Positions 34,418-43,140 of a stretch of 64,000 nucleotides of DNA are shown here, piece after piece. The position numbers were made by a program, and so were the translations under genes. Every line of letters begins with the position of its first letter. Positions within the stretch are counted from its first letter, which is position 1. Source of the stretch: Prochlorococcus sp. MIT 1314. GTDB lineage: Bacteria > Cyanobacteriota > Cyanobacteriia > PCC-6307 > Cyanobiaceae. The stretch is from assembly GCF_034093315.1 (NCBI RefSeq), contig NZ_CP139300.1, positions 1,240,001 through 1,304,000 on the forward strand, given 5' to 3'. The notes beneath the pieces are model-generated. The model searched no databases, was not told the origin of the DNA, and was given only the letters and a program-made list of their open reading frames with translations.

Positions 34418-35872
34418 TTAACTTACTGCAAGATTTTTTGCTAATTCGGCTTTCTTCTCTAAAATTGCAGCAGCAGATAAATGACCACTCATTGTAGCTC
34501 CTTCCATAGAGTCTATATAATCTTGTTTTGTGTAACTACCTGCCATAAAGAAATTGGATATTGATGTTTTTTGATCGGGTCTGAAATGTTCCATACCTGG
34601 AGATTCTCTATAGAGTGATTGTGGAATTTGTACTACGTTACTCCAAAGCAATTTAAGGTTTTTTGAAGATGGGAATAGTCGGCGAACTTCTTTATCAATT
34701 TCTTTTGTAATTCTTTCTGTAGATCTTCCCATCCATCTATCACCGGGAGTTAATACGCATTGAAGGAGTGATCCCATATCTTTTTTTCTATAATCCGCTG
34801 GACTCGATAGTGCTAAATCAGCAAAACAACTGAAAGAAGCATCAGCAGAATATAGAAGATTATCTAGTCCAGTGGGTGAGTTTCCAGTATTATCTTTTTG
34901 TAATTCAGTAACCCAACCGTCGTACCTTAATTGGATTGTGGCTACTGCAACTGCTCTAAGTTTTTTTAAACCTTCAAATTCTTTAAATTGATACCATTCT
35001 TTTGGAATTATTTTTTTTATTCCAGGAACATCACAGGCAGCTAGAAATTTATCTGCAAAGACTGCCTTAATTCCTTCAGGAGAAGATATTTTTAACTGAT
35101 TAACTGAATAAGAGGAAGATTCCTTTTCATAAATAATTTCTTCGACCTTATGATTTAGATGAATTTTGGCCCCTTTTTTTGTAATGTAGTCGACAATAGG
35201 TTGAGTTAACCACTTATGAGGCGAACCTTTTAAAAGATTAAGTTTTGAGGCTTCTGTTTTTGAAGCAAACATCATGAAGATAGTGAGCATACATCTTGCT
35301 GAAATATCTTTGCAATTTATAAAACCCAAAGCATATGCAATAGGATCCCACATTCTTTCTAAACTTTTTTCACTTCCACCATGGTTTAAAAACCATTCTT
35401 TAAAACTAATCCTATCTAGATCTCTAATTATTTTCATTGCACCTTCATAGTCTATCAATCCTCGAACTATTGGGCTTGTCCCTAAAGCTAGGGCATTTCT
35501 GAGCTTGTCTACCCACGTAAGTTGCTCGGTTGTAAAAAACGCTTTTAGTCCATTAAATGGAGCACCTAAGGGGAATCTGAAATCTAATGATTTCAAATTG
35601 CCACCATTATTAATGAATAGATGAGTATGTTCTTTTGGGAGTAAATTATCTAAAGCTCCCACTTTTTTCATTAATTTAAAGAGATTTGCATAATTATAAA
35701 AAAAGACATGTAAACCCATTTCTATATGGTTGCCATCCTTATCTTCCCAACTTCCGACTTTACCTCCCCAAAAAGACCTGCTCTCGAAAATTTCTACTTG
35801 GTGACCTTCATCAACTAAATCGACTGCCGCTGTAAGACCAGCTAATCCAGAACCAACTATTGCAATTTTCAC
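34418..35872 (-). CDS. crtQ: zeta-carotene desaturase
   Basis: A 484-residue flavoprotein of the plant-type desaturase family that turns zeta-carotene into lycopene via neurosporene. The FAD motif is GSGLAG (7-12) with ESRSFWGGKVGS, the family-specific GNHIEMGLHVFFYNYANLFKL follows, and the C-terminal FAD contact is MEGATMSGHLSAAAILE. Phytoene desaturase is closely related, but the HTHLFINNGG stretch and the ending fit CrtQ. Phytoene synthase (crtB) ends the window at 63760. Confidence 0.9.
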   Translation of the reverse strand: MKIAIVGSGLAGLTAAVDLVDEGHQVEIFESRSFWGGKVGSWEDKDGNHIEMGLHVFFYNYANLFKLMKKVGALDNLLPKEHTHLFINNGGNLKSLDFRFPLGAPFNGLKAFFTTEQLTWVDKLRNALALGTSPIVRGLIDYEGAMKIIRDLDRISFKEWFLNHGGSEKSLERMWDPIAYALGFINCKDISARCMLTIFMMFASKTEASKLNLLKGSPHKWLTQPIVDYITKKGAKIHLNHKVEEIIYEKESSSYSVNQLKISSPEGIKAVFADKFLAACDVPGIKKIIPKEWYQFKEFEGLKKLRAVAVATIQLRYDGWVTELQKDNTGNSPTGLDNLLYSADASFSCFADLALSSPADYRKKDMGSLLQCVLTPGDRWMGRSTERITKEIDKEVRRLFPSSKNLKLLWSNVVQIPQSLYRESPGMEHFRPDQKTSISNFFMAGSYTKQDYIDSMEGATMSGHLSAAAILEKKAELAKNLAVS

Positions 35873-35971
35873 TTTTTCTTTAAATTATAACAAATCAAGT
35901 TTGGATATTGTTTGTTCTATGCATCCTATCGATTAAGTTTTTATATTATAAATAGTAAGAATTCTTTGTTT

Positions 35972-36364
35972 ATGGAAAATGTAAAAGTTAAAGAGGAAAT
36001 TAAGAATTCTGATGATGGCAAAGGTATTTTAATTACTAATGATGCCATAGATCAAATCGCGAATTTATTGAAAGGTCAAAGTGATAAAAAAGCACTAAGG
36101 GTAGGCGTAAGATCAGGAGGTTGTAGTGGGATGAGTTATACGATGGATTTTATAGGAAGTAATGAAATAAATCCCGATGATAAAGTTTATGATTATTCAT
36201 TAAATGCTGATCAAACCTTTCAAGTTGTTTGTGATCCTAAAAGTCTATTATATATATATGGAATGCAATTAGATTTTAGTAAGGAATTAATTGGTGGTGG
36301 CTTTAATTTTGTAAATCCAAATGCTTCTCAAACTTGCGGTTGTGGAAGTTCCTTTGCAGTTTAA
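35972..36364 (+). CDS. HesB/IscA-type Fe-S carrier
   Basis: A 130-residue A-type Fe-S carrier from ATG 35972; the open frame continues 20 codons upstream but that part is not family-like. The three cluster cysteines are present: Cys51 (GGCSG), Cys122 and Cys124 (TCGCG). It would hand Fe-S clusters to apoproteins such as photosystem I or radical SAM enzymes. The first gene of a rightward unit with a TPR protein (7 bases) and an LpxB-related protein. Confidence 0.9.
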   Translation: MENVKVKEEIKNSDDGKGILITNDAIDQIANLLKGQSDKKALRVGVRSGGCSGMSYTMDFIGSNEINPDDKVYDYSLNADQTFQVVCDPKSLLYIYGMQLDFSKELIGGGFNFVNPNASQTCGCGSSFAV

Positions 36365-36370
36365 ATAATA

Positions 36371-36799
36371 ATGAATAACGAAATTAATCCTATTGAAGAT
36401 GATTTTAATGCAGCTCTATCAAGATATAAAGCTGGTCAAGATTTAATTCCTATAGTTCAAGATTTCCAAAAAATTATACAACAAATACCAAATCATTTTG
36501 CTGCTTGGACTTGTTTGTCATGGCTTCAATTACTATTGAAAAATAATGAAGAAGCTTTGGCAGCTGCCAGACAAGCGGTTCGATTAAATCAGCAAGATCC
36601 ACAAGCAAGAATGAATTTGTCTTTAGCTCTTTTAGCTACCAATAATAAAGGAGTTAGGGATCATATTGAGTTAATAAAAAAAATGTCTATGATGATGCCA
36701 GATGTTAAAAGTGAGTTGAAAGAATCTGTTGAAGATGGCTTTAGTAGATATCCGGATTGGCCTGAGTTAACAAAAGTTAAAAAATGGTTGGAATTTTAA
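36371..36799 (+). CDS. TPR-repeat protein, 142 aa
   Basis: A 142-residue helical protein with two tetratricopeptide-like units, at about 32-65 (FAAWTCLSWLQLLLKNNEEALAAARQAVRLN) and 66-95 (QDPQARMNLSLALLATNN). No transmembrane part. A scaffolding role in complex assembly is likely; partner unknown. It lies directly between the Fe-S carrier and the LpxB-related gene on the same strand, with one base before the latter's TTG. Confidence 0.8.
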   Translation: MNNEINPIEDDFNAALSRYKAGQDLIPIVQDFQKIIQQIPNHFAAWTCLSWLQLLLKNNEEALAAARQAVRLNQQDPQARMNLSLALLATNNKGVRDHIELIKKMSMMMPDVKSELKESVEDGFSRYPDWPELTKVKKWLEF

Positions 36800-36800
36800 A

Positions 36801-38012
36801 TTGTCCAAAATTTTAATATTAAGTAACGGACATGGAGAAGATCTATCTGGAAGCTTGATAGCTAATCAATTCGTAAAAATTGGTTATTCTGTTAATGCTT
36901 TGCCAATTGTTGGTAAAGGAATTCATTATGAAAAAGAAAAAATTAAGATTATTGGAAAAACTAAAGAATTTAGTACTGGAGGTATTGGCTATAATTCTTT
37001 TAAGGGAAGACTAACTGAAATATTTAGAGGAGAAATAATTTATCTTCTAAAAAGATTATATTTAACTTATAAAATAAGAAAAAAATATGATTATTTTTTT
37101 GTTGTTGGCGATATTGTGCCACTTTTTTTTGCATGGGTTTGTAAGAAAGAATTTTTTACATATCTAGTTGCTTATTCCAGTCATTATGAAGGGAAGTTGA
37201 GATTACCATGGCCCTCTAAATTTTTCTTGCTCTCACAAAAGGCAAAAAAAATATATACGAGAGATTCTCTTACGGCTAATGATTTAACTTTGCAATTAAA
37301 AAAGAAAGTCTCTTTTTTGGGTAATCCATTTATGGATAAGTTTTTTTTTAGAGATAAAGAATTAAAGAAATCTGAATTTAGTATTGGATTATTCCCAGGG
37401 AGTAGATTCCCCGAGATTTTGGATAATTTTGTTTTGATTTTAGATTTATTAGAAGCTCTATCAGATTTGAGATATTTTCAAAAGATTGAATTTAATTTTG
37501 CAATAGTTAATGCTTTATCTGCATCAAAAATAAAGGAGATATTGCAAAACAGAAAATGGGTATATCTAGAAAAAATAAAAGATAGACATCTCTTGAAATT
37601 CCAATATAAATCTTTAGAAGTGAATATATATTGGAATAATTTTGACAAAATATTATTGAAAAGTAGATGCTGTATCAGTATGGCAGGAACAGCAGCAGAG
37701 CAAGCGATTGGATTAGGAAAACCAGTTATTCAGATTGAAGGTAAAGGTCCACAATTTACAAAATCTTTTGCAGAAGCGCAAAGACGTTTGCTTGGGAAAT
37801 ATGTTTTTTGTGCTAGTAATTATAAAGATAAGAAAGATCAAATAAATCAGACCATAAAATTGATCATACAAGTAATATATCTAATAAAGCTAAATAATAA
37901 TTTTTTGATCTCATGTAATGAAAATGCCAAAAAAAGATTAGGTGAAAACAAAGCTTGTATTAAGATGGTTCATGATATGAATATTGTCATGAACAATGAC
38001 CAAGGAAAATAA
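36801..38012 (+). CDS. LpxB-related glycosyltransferase-like protein
   Basis: A 403-residue protein with a TTG start one base after the TPR stop. It opens with ILILSNGHGEDLSG and has a C-terminal donor-site block SMAGTAAEQAIGLGKPVIQIEGKGPQFTKSF. These fit the cyanobacterial group called lipid-A-disaccharide synthase-related, GT-B fold. The group is distinct from true LpxB and its acceptor is unknown; a role in envelope lipids or polysaccharide is inferred. Its 3' end overlaps the following small membrane gene by 17 bases. Confidence 0.8.
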   Translation: MSKILILSNGHGEDLSGSLIANQFVKIGYSVNALPIVGKGIHYEKEKIKIIGKTKEFSTGGIGYNSFKGRLTEIFRGEIIYLLKRLYLTYKIRKKYDYFFVVGDIVPLFFAWVCKKEFFTYLVAYSSHYEGKLRLPWPSKFFLLSQKAKKIYTRDSLTANDLTLQLKKKVSFLGNPFMDKFFFRDKELKKSEFSIGLFPGSRFPEILDNFVLILDLLEALSDLRYFQKIEFNFAIVNALSASKIKEILQNRKWVYLEKIKDRHLLKFQYKSLEVNIYWNNFDKILLKSRCCISMAGTAAEQAIGLGKPVIQIEGKGPQFTKSFAEAQRRLLGKYVFCASNYKDKKDQINQTIKLIIQVIYLIKLNNNFLISCNENAKKRLGENKACIKMVHDMNIVMNNDQGK

Positions 38013-38265
38013 TCAAAATTACTTAAAACAAATAATCGATAATTTGTTATTAATAAATTTATTCATAGTAATTTTTTTTGCAATATTTTTTATTTTTGCA
38101 ATCATCATGCAATTAAATGGGATATTCATTTTTATTAATTTTATTCAGAGAGTTTGGAATCCCCTTATAGTCCCATTAATAACTATCCTTATTATTGGTG
38201 CTTTAGTAAACGGTATTAATTCTTGGTGGAGGCGTAAATTGCTTTCTCAAGAAGAGGATATTTAA
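37996..38265 (+). CDS. two-helix membrane protein, 89 aa
   Basis: An 89-residue protein with two long hydrophobic stretches (about 17-47 and 52-72) and a basic end SWWRRKLLSQEED. It starts at an ATG inside the end of the LpxB-related gene (17-base overlap) and its last 50 bases run into the convergent epimerase gene. Not recognised. Confidence 0.65.
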   Translation: MTKENNQNYLKQIIDNLLLINLFIVIFFAIFFIFAIIMQLNGIFIFINFIQRVWNPLIVPLITILIIGALVNGINSWWRRKLLSQEEDI

Positions 38266-39142
38266 AATTATAATTTTTGAGTTTACTGCTTATTACTTTT
38301 TGTCCTTCTAATACAACTTTTGCTCCATCTCCCAACAATATTTTTAGAACTGCACCTGGTACTGGTAGTAAATTAGGTCTATTGAGACATTTGCCTAAAG
38401 TCTGAGAAAAATCCCTCATTAATACTGGATTTGGTGCAACAGCATTAAATACTCCTGAATACTTTTGATCAACTAATGCTTGTGTTATTAATGAACAAAA
38501 ATCACTTCTATGAATCCAACTCATCCATTGCATGCCATCTCCAATTGGGCCACCTAATCCAACCTTAAATATAGGGAGCATTTTTCCTAATGCTCCTCCA
38601 TCTGCCTCTAGAACAATTCCAATTCTAAAAATAACTAACCTTGAGAAAAATGGTTTTTTTTCAGCTACAGCTTCCCATTTTTTGCAAAGATTAGCTAAAA
38701 AGTCTTTTCCTCCAATACTATTTTCATTGAATTCACCAGAAAGACTGGTACCGTAATAACCTATTGCTGATCCATTTATTATCACTTTTGGGGTGATTTT
38801 GTAATTTTTAAGAGTATTCATCATGAATTTTGTGGTATTGATACGACTATTTTCAATCTCCTGTTTTTGCGCATAAGTCCATTTTTTTTCTGCTATGGGT
38901 TCTCCCATTAAGTTAATAATTCCATCTATATCTCTTAAAATATTGAGAAGATTTTCGTTGTTCCAGTTTTGTTCTTTTGATAAATCTATTTGAACAAATT
39001 TAAACTTATTGAAATCTAAAGTAAGCTTTAATTTACTTATGGGTTTTCTACTTACAATGTATATCTCGTGATTTTCATTGAGTAGTGTTGGCACTAATTC
39101 TTTGCCAATAAATCCAGTACAGCCAAGTAGTAAAAGACGCAT
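38216..39142 (-). CDS. TIGR01777-type NAD-dependent epimerase (SulA-like)
   Basis: A 308-residue extended short-chain dehydrogenase. The nucleotide motif is GCTGFIG at 7-13, followed by IDGIINLMGEPIAEKKW, NGSAIGYYGTS and PVPGAVLKILLGDGAKVVLEGQKV. This block order matches the TIGR01777 group (E. coli YfcH; annotated in cyanobacteria as a cell-division inhibitor homologue). Function is unsettled. The stop lies 50 bases inside the convergent small membrane gene. Confidence 0.88.
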   Translation of the reverse strand: MRLLLLGCTGFIGKELVPTLLNENHEIYIVSRKPISKLKLTLDFNKFKFVQIDLSKEQNWNNENLLNILRDIDGIINLMGEPIAEKKWTYAQKQEIENSRINTTKFMMNTLKNYKITPKVIINGSAIGYYGTSLSGEFNENSIGGKDFLANLCKKWEAVAEKKPFFSRLVIFRIGIVLEADGGALGKMLPIFKVGLGGPIGDGMQWMSWIHRSDFCSLITQALVDQKYSGVFNAVAPNPVLMRDFSQTLGKCLNRPNLLPVPGAVLKILLGDGAKVVLEGQKVISSKLKNYNFKYPLLEKAIYASTKN

Positions 39143-39245
39143 ATTTTAAAGATATTTATCATTTAAGGCTATTAAATTTTTTAGAAGTTTGTAATTATTA
39201 TTCTGTTATCAATTTTTTTTAAAATATTTATCAAACAAGTTTTTG

Positions 39246-39251
39246 TATAAT
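39246..39251 (+). promoter_or_regulatory. -10 box upstream of ndhO
   Basis: TATAAT at 39246-39251 lies 29 bases before the ndhO start codon, giving a transcription start near 39258. No strong -35 is seen, which is usual in these AT-rich genomes. Confidence 0.4.
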
Positions 39252-39280
39252 AAATTTCAAATAACTTTGTTGGCTTTATT

Positions 39281-39517
39281 ATGACAGATTCTATGCAAAA
39301 GAAACCTCTCAAGAAAGGAAGCTTAGTTTTTGTAGATAGAGAAAATTATCTAAAAAGTATCGAGGCGCTTGCCAGTGATGATAATTTGCCTAATTATGTT
39401 TTTGAAGGTCCTGGAGAGATTCTTGCCGTCAAAGATGAATATGCTCAGGTTCGATGGCGGAGACCTGTCCCAGATGTTTGGTTCAAATTAGATCAACTTA
39501 AAGAATATATTCAATAG
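39281..39517 (+). CDS. ndhO: NAD(P)H-quinone oxidoreductase subunit O
   Basis: A 78-residue subunit of the photosynthetic NDH-1 complex, used in cyclic electron flow and respiration. The SH3-like core KKGSLVFVDRENYLKSIEALA and VRWRRPVPDVWFKLDQL is typical. It is a single-gene unit with its own promoter candidate. The stop is 10 bases from the convergent DnaJ-like gene. The CRR7-like gene at 30830 would act on the same complex. Confidence 0.92.
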   Translation: MTDSMQKKPLKKGSLVFVDRENYLKSIEALASDDNLPNYVFEGPGEILAVKDEYAQVRWRRPVPDVWFKLDQLKEYIQ

Positions 39518-39527
39518 AATTTTAAAT

Positions 39528-40205
39528 CTAAAAATCTTTATTTTTTTTCTCTTTAGCCATTTTAGTTTGAATTCTTTTTGCTTGTTTAATCATTTCTTTA
39601 CCGTCAAATAAGTAATCATCGACATATCCTTGTGTATATCTATCAAACTCAGATAATGCATCTTTAACTTGTGAAAAACAATGATAAAGATCCAAGCCTA
39701 ACGCTGTAATAGACTTTGGTACAAATTTTTGGTTATAGATATTATCAACTTTGTCTATTTTCTTTTTTGAAACGCTTATGTAATTGCAAAAATTTTCCAT
39801 TAACTGGTCATCATAAGGATCAGCAGATAATTCTTTTATTTCATTATTCAAAGGTTTAATTATTTGGCTAATTAATCTATTGATGGGAGTGTAAATTTCT
39901 TTAATCCATGTTTCAACTTCTTTGTCTTTTATTGACGAGTTATATTTTTTTGAATTAAATTTCTCTTCCCAATTTTCATTTAATGAATGAAATGAGGTAT
40001 TGGAAGAGAACATTTTTCTATCATATTTTTCTTTTTTCACAGGGTCATTTAGAGTCTCCCAAGCATTTTGTATTGCAAGAAATCGTTCTTTTTCTCCGCC
40101 TGCATCAGGATGATGTTTTTTAACTAATGAACGATATGAAGATTTAAGTTCACTTTTGGTTGCATTCTTTTTTAGGCCTAATTCTTCATAAAAATTTTTC
40201 ACCAT
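39528..40205 (-). CDS. J-domain co-chaperone-like protein
   Basis: A 225-residue protein with an N-terminal J domain (4-66) carrying the HPD motif at 32-34, which would stimulate DnaK ATPase. No Gly/Phe-rich or zinc-finger region follows, so this is a type III J protein. The rest is charged and helical. It is 17 bases downstream of cysK on the same strand. Partner and role unknown. Confidence 0.88.
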   Translation of the reverse strand: MVKNFYEELGLKKNATKSELKSSYRSLVKKHHPDAGGEKERFLAIQNAWETLNDPVKKEKYDRKMFSSNTSFHSLNENWEEKFNSKKYNSSIKDKEVETWIKEIYTPINRLISQIIKPLNNEIKELSADPYDDQLMENFCNYISVSKKKIDKVDNIYNQKFVPKSITALGLDLYHCFSQVKDALSEFDRYTQGYVDDYLFDGKEMIKQAKRIQTKMAKEKKNKDF

Positions 40206-40222
40206 CTATTTAAAAGTAGTAA

Positions 40223-41191
40223 TTAAAGATAACCATCTTTTCTGGCTTGAATGGAAGTATTAGATTCAAACATTGCAGTTGATAAATATCTTTCACCAAA
40301 ACTAGGAAGAATCACTATCAATCTTTTATTAATTAGATCTTTTCTACCTCCTATTTTTATAGTGGCTGCTAAAGCTGCACCGCTGCTGATACCAGATAAA
40401 AGACCCTCTAAGCGAGCTAATAAACGCCCATAATAAAACGCTTCATCGTCATCTATTTTGATAATTTCATCTATCAATTTAGTATTAAGAACTTTAGGTA
40501 CGAAACCTGCTCCTATTCCTTGAATTGAATGCGATCCTGCTTTTTCTCCGGAAATCACAGCACTTTTTTTGGGCTCTACAGCATAAATTTTGCAATTTGG
40601 ATTAACTTTTTTTAAGAAACGTGCACAACCAGTAATTGTTCCTCCGGTGCCTACTCCGGTAACTAGTCCATCTAAATTGTAGTTAGATTGAGTCCATATT
40701 TCTTGCGCCGTAGTTCTTTCATGAATATCTGGATTAGCGTAGTTTTCAAATTGATTAAATTGATAGCTATTGGGAATGCTTAAAGACAACTCATTAGCTA
40801 AATCTAAAGCTCCTTTCATCCCTTCTTCTCCTGGTGTTAGCTGTAATTCTGCGCCATAAGCTCTCAACATTGCCCTTCTTTCAATACTCATCGTATCCGG
40901 CATAGTTAATATCAATTTATAGCCTTTAGCTGCAGCAACCATTGCTAATGCAATGCCAGTATTCCCACTTGTTGCTTCAATTAATGTTGTTTGATTTGCT
41001 GTTATCAATCCTTCTTCTTCAGCTTTACATAACATTGAATAAGCTATTCGATCTTTAACAGATGCTGATGGATTGAAACTTTCAAGCTTGGCTATTATTT
41101 CTGGATAACAATTAAAGTACTTTCTGATTCGATTTAATTTAACTAAAGGTGTATTGCCTACAAGTGAAGTTATATCATTTGCTATTTCCAT
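40223..41191 (-). CDS. cysK: cysteine synthase (O-acetylserine sulfhydrylase)
   Basis: A 322-residue PLP enzyme that makes cysteine from O-acetylserine and sulfide. The PLP lysine is Lys46 in NPSASVKDRIAYSM. The phosphate loop GTGGT (VGTGGTITG) and the substrate loop TSGNTG are present. It is divergent from the small gene at 41343. With cysH elsewhere in the window it belongs to assimilatory sulfur metabolism. CysM cannot be excluded by sequence alone, but CysK is more likely. Confidence 0.92.
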   Translation of the reverse strand: MEIANDITSLVGNTPLVKLNRIRKYFNCYPEIIAKLESFNPSASVKDRIAYSMLCKAEEEGLITANQTTLIEATSGNTGIALAMVAAAKGYKLILTMPDTMSIERRAMLRAYGAELQLTPGEEGMKGALDLANELSLSIPNSYQFNQFENYANPDIHERTTAQEIWTQSNYNLDGLVTGVGTGGTITGCARFLKKVNPNCKIYAVEPKKSAVISGEKAGSHSIQGIGAGFVPKVLNTKLIDEIIKIDDDEAFYYGRLLARLEGLLSGISSGAALAATIKIGGRKDLINKRLIVILPSFGERYLSTAMFESNTSIQARKDGYL

Positions 41192-41342
41192 GAAATCATT
41201 ATTTAAACTGCAAAATTAATTTCTATTTACATAATAATTGTATTTAAAGATCTTTTATATAATTTTCTCAAAAGAATTTAATTTAAAATAACTTTCTGCG
41301 GAAGAATATTTATTATTATAAAAAGGAGTTTTGATAATTATT

Positions 41343-41615
41343 ATGTATTCGCTTGAACTAAGTCTCAGATATTCACCTTTTCCGCTTTCAATTCAGAAAA
41401 AAGAATTAGAGGATGTAAAAAGAATTTATGAAGAAATAAAAAATTCTATGAGTGAAAATTTAGAAACTTCAAACTTGATTGAATTAAAGTGTGACAAAGT
41501 TCAAGATAAATTAATTGCCGTCAGATCCCAAGAAATTATTTCTGTTCAGATTTATGAAAAGTCCTCAGTCGCGGGAGGATCTAAAAGACCAGGATTCTCT
41601 CTAAACATTGACTAA
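41343..41615 (+). CDS. uncharacterised protein, 90 aa
   Basis: A 90-residue soluble protein. AAGGAG at 41323-41328 is 14 bases before ATG 41343 but only 2 bases before an in-frame TTG at 41331, so 41343 is preferred. It starts MYSLELSLRYSPFPLSIQ, has a charged helix, then a beta segment KLIAVRSQEIISVQIYEKSS and ends GFSLNID. This pattern is seen in cyanobacteria-only hypotheticals. The ABC ATPase gene starts 8 bases on. Confidence 0.65.
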   Translation: MYSLELSLRYSPFPLSIQKKELEDVKRIYEEIKNSMSENLETSNLIELKCDKVQDKLIAVRSQEIISVQIYEKSSVAGGSKRPGFSLNID

Positions 41616-41623
41616 TCAGAGTA

Positions 41624-42298
41624 ATGAGAGATTATTTTGGAAATCAAATACCTCAAATAAATTTCAAAGATGTCTCTTTTTCATATTCTGAAGAAAAAGA
41701 AAATTTAATTTATAAATGTAATTTCTCAATAAAGAAATCTGGATTTTGGATGGTCGTCGGTAAAAATGGAAGTGGAAAAAGTACGCTTTTGAAATTAATA
41801 AGTGGAATAATTAAACCGAATAATGGAATCGTTACTTGTAAAGCAAATATTGGTATGGTATTTCAAAATCCAGATCATCAAATCTTGATGCCAAATTGCA
41901 GAAGTGAACTTCTGCTTAGTATTAATCAGAATATAAGTGATTATGAAATTAAGGAAAAAATTGACTATGTGCTTGATAAGGTTGGATTGAATGGCTTTGA
42001 AAAAAGGCCAGTGCATACTTTAAGTGGCGGGCAAAAACAACGCTTAACTATTGCATGCGCTCTTATTAGCAATAGAAATTTTATTCTTTTGGATGAGCCT
42101 ACAGCATTACTTGATAAAACCAGCCAATTAAAAGTTTTAAAAACCATTAAGAATCTTACAAGTGACAATAGAAAACCTATATCAGCTTTATGGATAACTC
42201 ACCGTTATGAGGAATTAACTTACGCTGACGCAGTAGCAGAGTTGCAAAATGGTTTTTTGTCTAGTTGGCAAGAACCATCAAAATTTCAATATAATTAA
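41624..42298 (+). CDS. ECF/CbiO-type ABC transporter ATPase
   Basis: A 224-residue ATP-binding subunit. Walker A is GKNGSGKST at 46-54. The Q-loop VFQNPDHQILMP is the signature of cobalt/ECF vitamin transporters. The ABC signature is LSGGQKQRLTIACAL and Walker B is FILLDEPTALLD. The transmembrane (T and S) components are not adjacent, so the transported substrate is unknown and it may be shared. It is the last gene before tRNA-Asn. Confidence 0.88.
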   Translation: MRDYFGNQIPQINFKDVSFSYSEEKENLIYKCNFSIKKSGFWMVVGKNGSGKSTLLKLISGIIKPNNGIVTCKANIGMVFQNPDHQILMPNCRSELLLSINQNISDYEIKEKIDYVLDKVGLNGFEKRPVHTLSGGQKQRLTIACALISNRNFILLDEPTALLDKTSQLKVLKTIKNLTSDNRKPISALWITHRYEELTYADAVAELQNGFLSSWQEPSKFQYN

Positions 42299-42307
42299 TT
42301 CTTTTAC

Positions 42308-42336
42308 TTGTCATAAGGCACTTTAAAGAGCTAAAT
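42308..42336 (+). promoter_or_regulatory. possible tRNA-Asn promoter
   Basis: TTGTCA at 42308-42313 and CTAAAT at 42331-42336 are 17 bases apart, 12 bases ahead of the tRNA 5' end. Fits a standard sigma70-type layout but neither box is perfect. Confidence 0.35.
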
Positions 42337-42347
42337 TCATCTTATAT

Positions 42348-42419
<72 letters not shown>

Positions 42420-42447
42420 CTTTACTTGAATCATCTTGAATATTCAT

Positions 42448-42470
42448 AAAGACCCAAAAGGGTCTTTTTT
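42448..42470 (+). terminator. tRNA-Asn terminator
   Basis: AAAGACCC, a 4-base AAAA loop, GGGTCTTT, then a run of T, 29 bases after the tRNA. A closely similar terminator at 43433-43458 follows the tRNA 3'-end copy. Confidence 0.85.
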
Positions 42471-42705
42471 ATTGACATTACTTTCATGTGATCAAATTCT
42501 CGTGAAAACACAGGCTGATAATAGTTCAAAATTTTTGATGAAAGTTGGTTTTTTGATGTGTTTTAGCTATTTGTAAAAATGTGTTTTTTATGTTTTGTAG
42601 CCTTTAAAAAAATGTTTTTTAGGCAACTTCTGGACTCCATCCTTTTCGGTTATACGTCCAAGATATTTTGCTTGCAAAAACAAATAATTAGATAATATTT
42701 GAATT

Positions 42706-42903
42706 ATGAAAACATCAGTCAAGATACCTCCTCACCTAGTAATAGAACCCTCTAAAGAGGTCATTTTCTATATGCCTAAAAAGTCTGATGCTGCTCAGGA
42801 AATTTCTATCTGGTTGAAAGAACTAAATCTTCCCGACTACAAAGGAATGGTCATGAACAGCAAATGTATGTTCAACAGATTGAACAATAAGCAATGTGAA
42901 TAG
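42706..42903 (+). CDS. small island protein, 65 aa
   Basis: A 65-residue frame from ATG 42706 between the tRNA-Asn terminator and a 7-bp-stem hairpin (42907-42924). It starts MKTSVKIPPHLVIEP and has EISIWLKELNLPDYKGMVMN, a plausible helix. No Shine-Dalgarno sequence is obvious. It is convergent with the 49-aa gene at 42916. Not recognised. Coding is supported by balanced composition only. Confidence 0.5.
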   Translation: MKTSVKIPPHLVIEPSKEVIFYMPKKSDAAQEISIWLKELNLPDYKGMVMNSKCMFNRLNNKQCE

Positions 42904-42906
42904 AAC

Positions 42907-42924
42907 GCCTATTTATCAATAGGC
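42907..42924. terminator. bidirectional hairpin between two small convergent genes
   Basis: GCCTATT, loop TATC, AATAGGC: a perfect 7-bp stem. It lies at the junction of the 65-aa rightward gene and the 49-aa leftward gene and contains the stop of the latter. A weak T-rich stretch follows only on the plus strand. Confidence 0.55.
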
Positions 42925-43065
42925 AAATTGATGATTTTTGTACATTTTTCTATAATCATCGTGCAATCTTTCAGTCGCTAATCTTCTATTCTTTATTGCA
43001 TCTCTAATCAAATCCATTTCATTGAATTTTCTATTGAGAATAGTGAAAGGAGTAATAAGTTTCAT
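42916..43065 (-). CDS. small basic protein with strong ribosome site, 49 aa
   Basis: The complement strand from ATG 43063-43065 to TGA 42916-42918 encodes 49 residues. The start has GGAGG four bases upstream (43070-43074), one of the best Shine-Dalgarno sequences in the window, which supports a real gene. The product is basic and helical, MKLITPFTILNRKFNEMDL through KNRRLATERLHDDYRKMYK. There is no membrane segment. It might bind nucleic acid; no family is recognised. Located between tRNA-Asn and its 3' copy. Confidence 0.65.
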   Translation of the reverse strand: MKLITPFTILNRKFNEMDLIRDAIKNRRLATERLHDDYRKMYKNHQFAY

Positions 43066-43067
43066 AA

Positions 43068-43074
43068 GACCTCC
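43068..43074 (-). promoter_or_regulatory. Shine-Dalgarno site of the 49-aa gene
   Basis: GGAGGTC on the complement strand, with GGAGG four bases from the ATG. It decides the start of the 49-aa gene. Confidence 0.6.
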
Positions 43075-43140
43075 TATATCTACACTTATATTTTCCTCCT
43101 TTTGACTTGAAATTCATAGGGTATTTCTACCCGAGTATTA

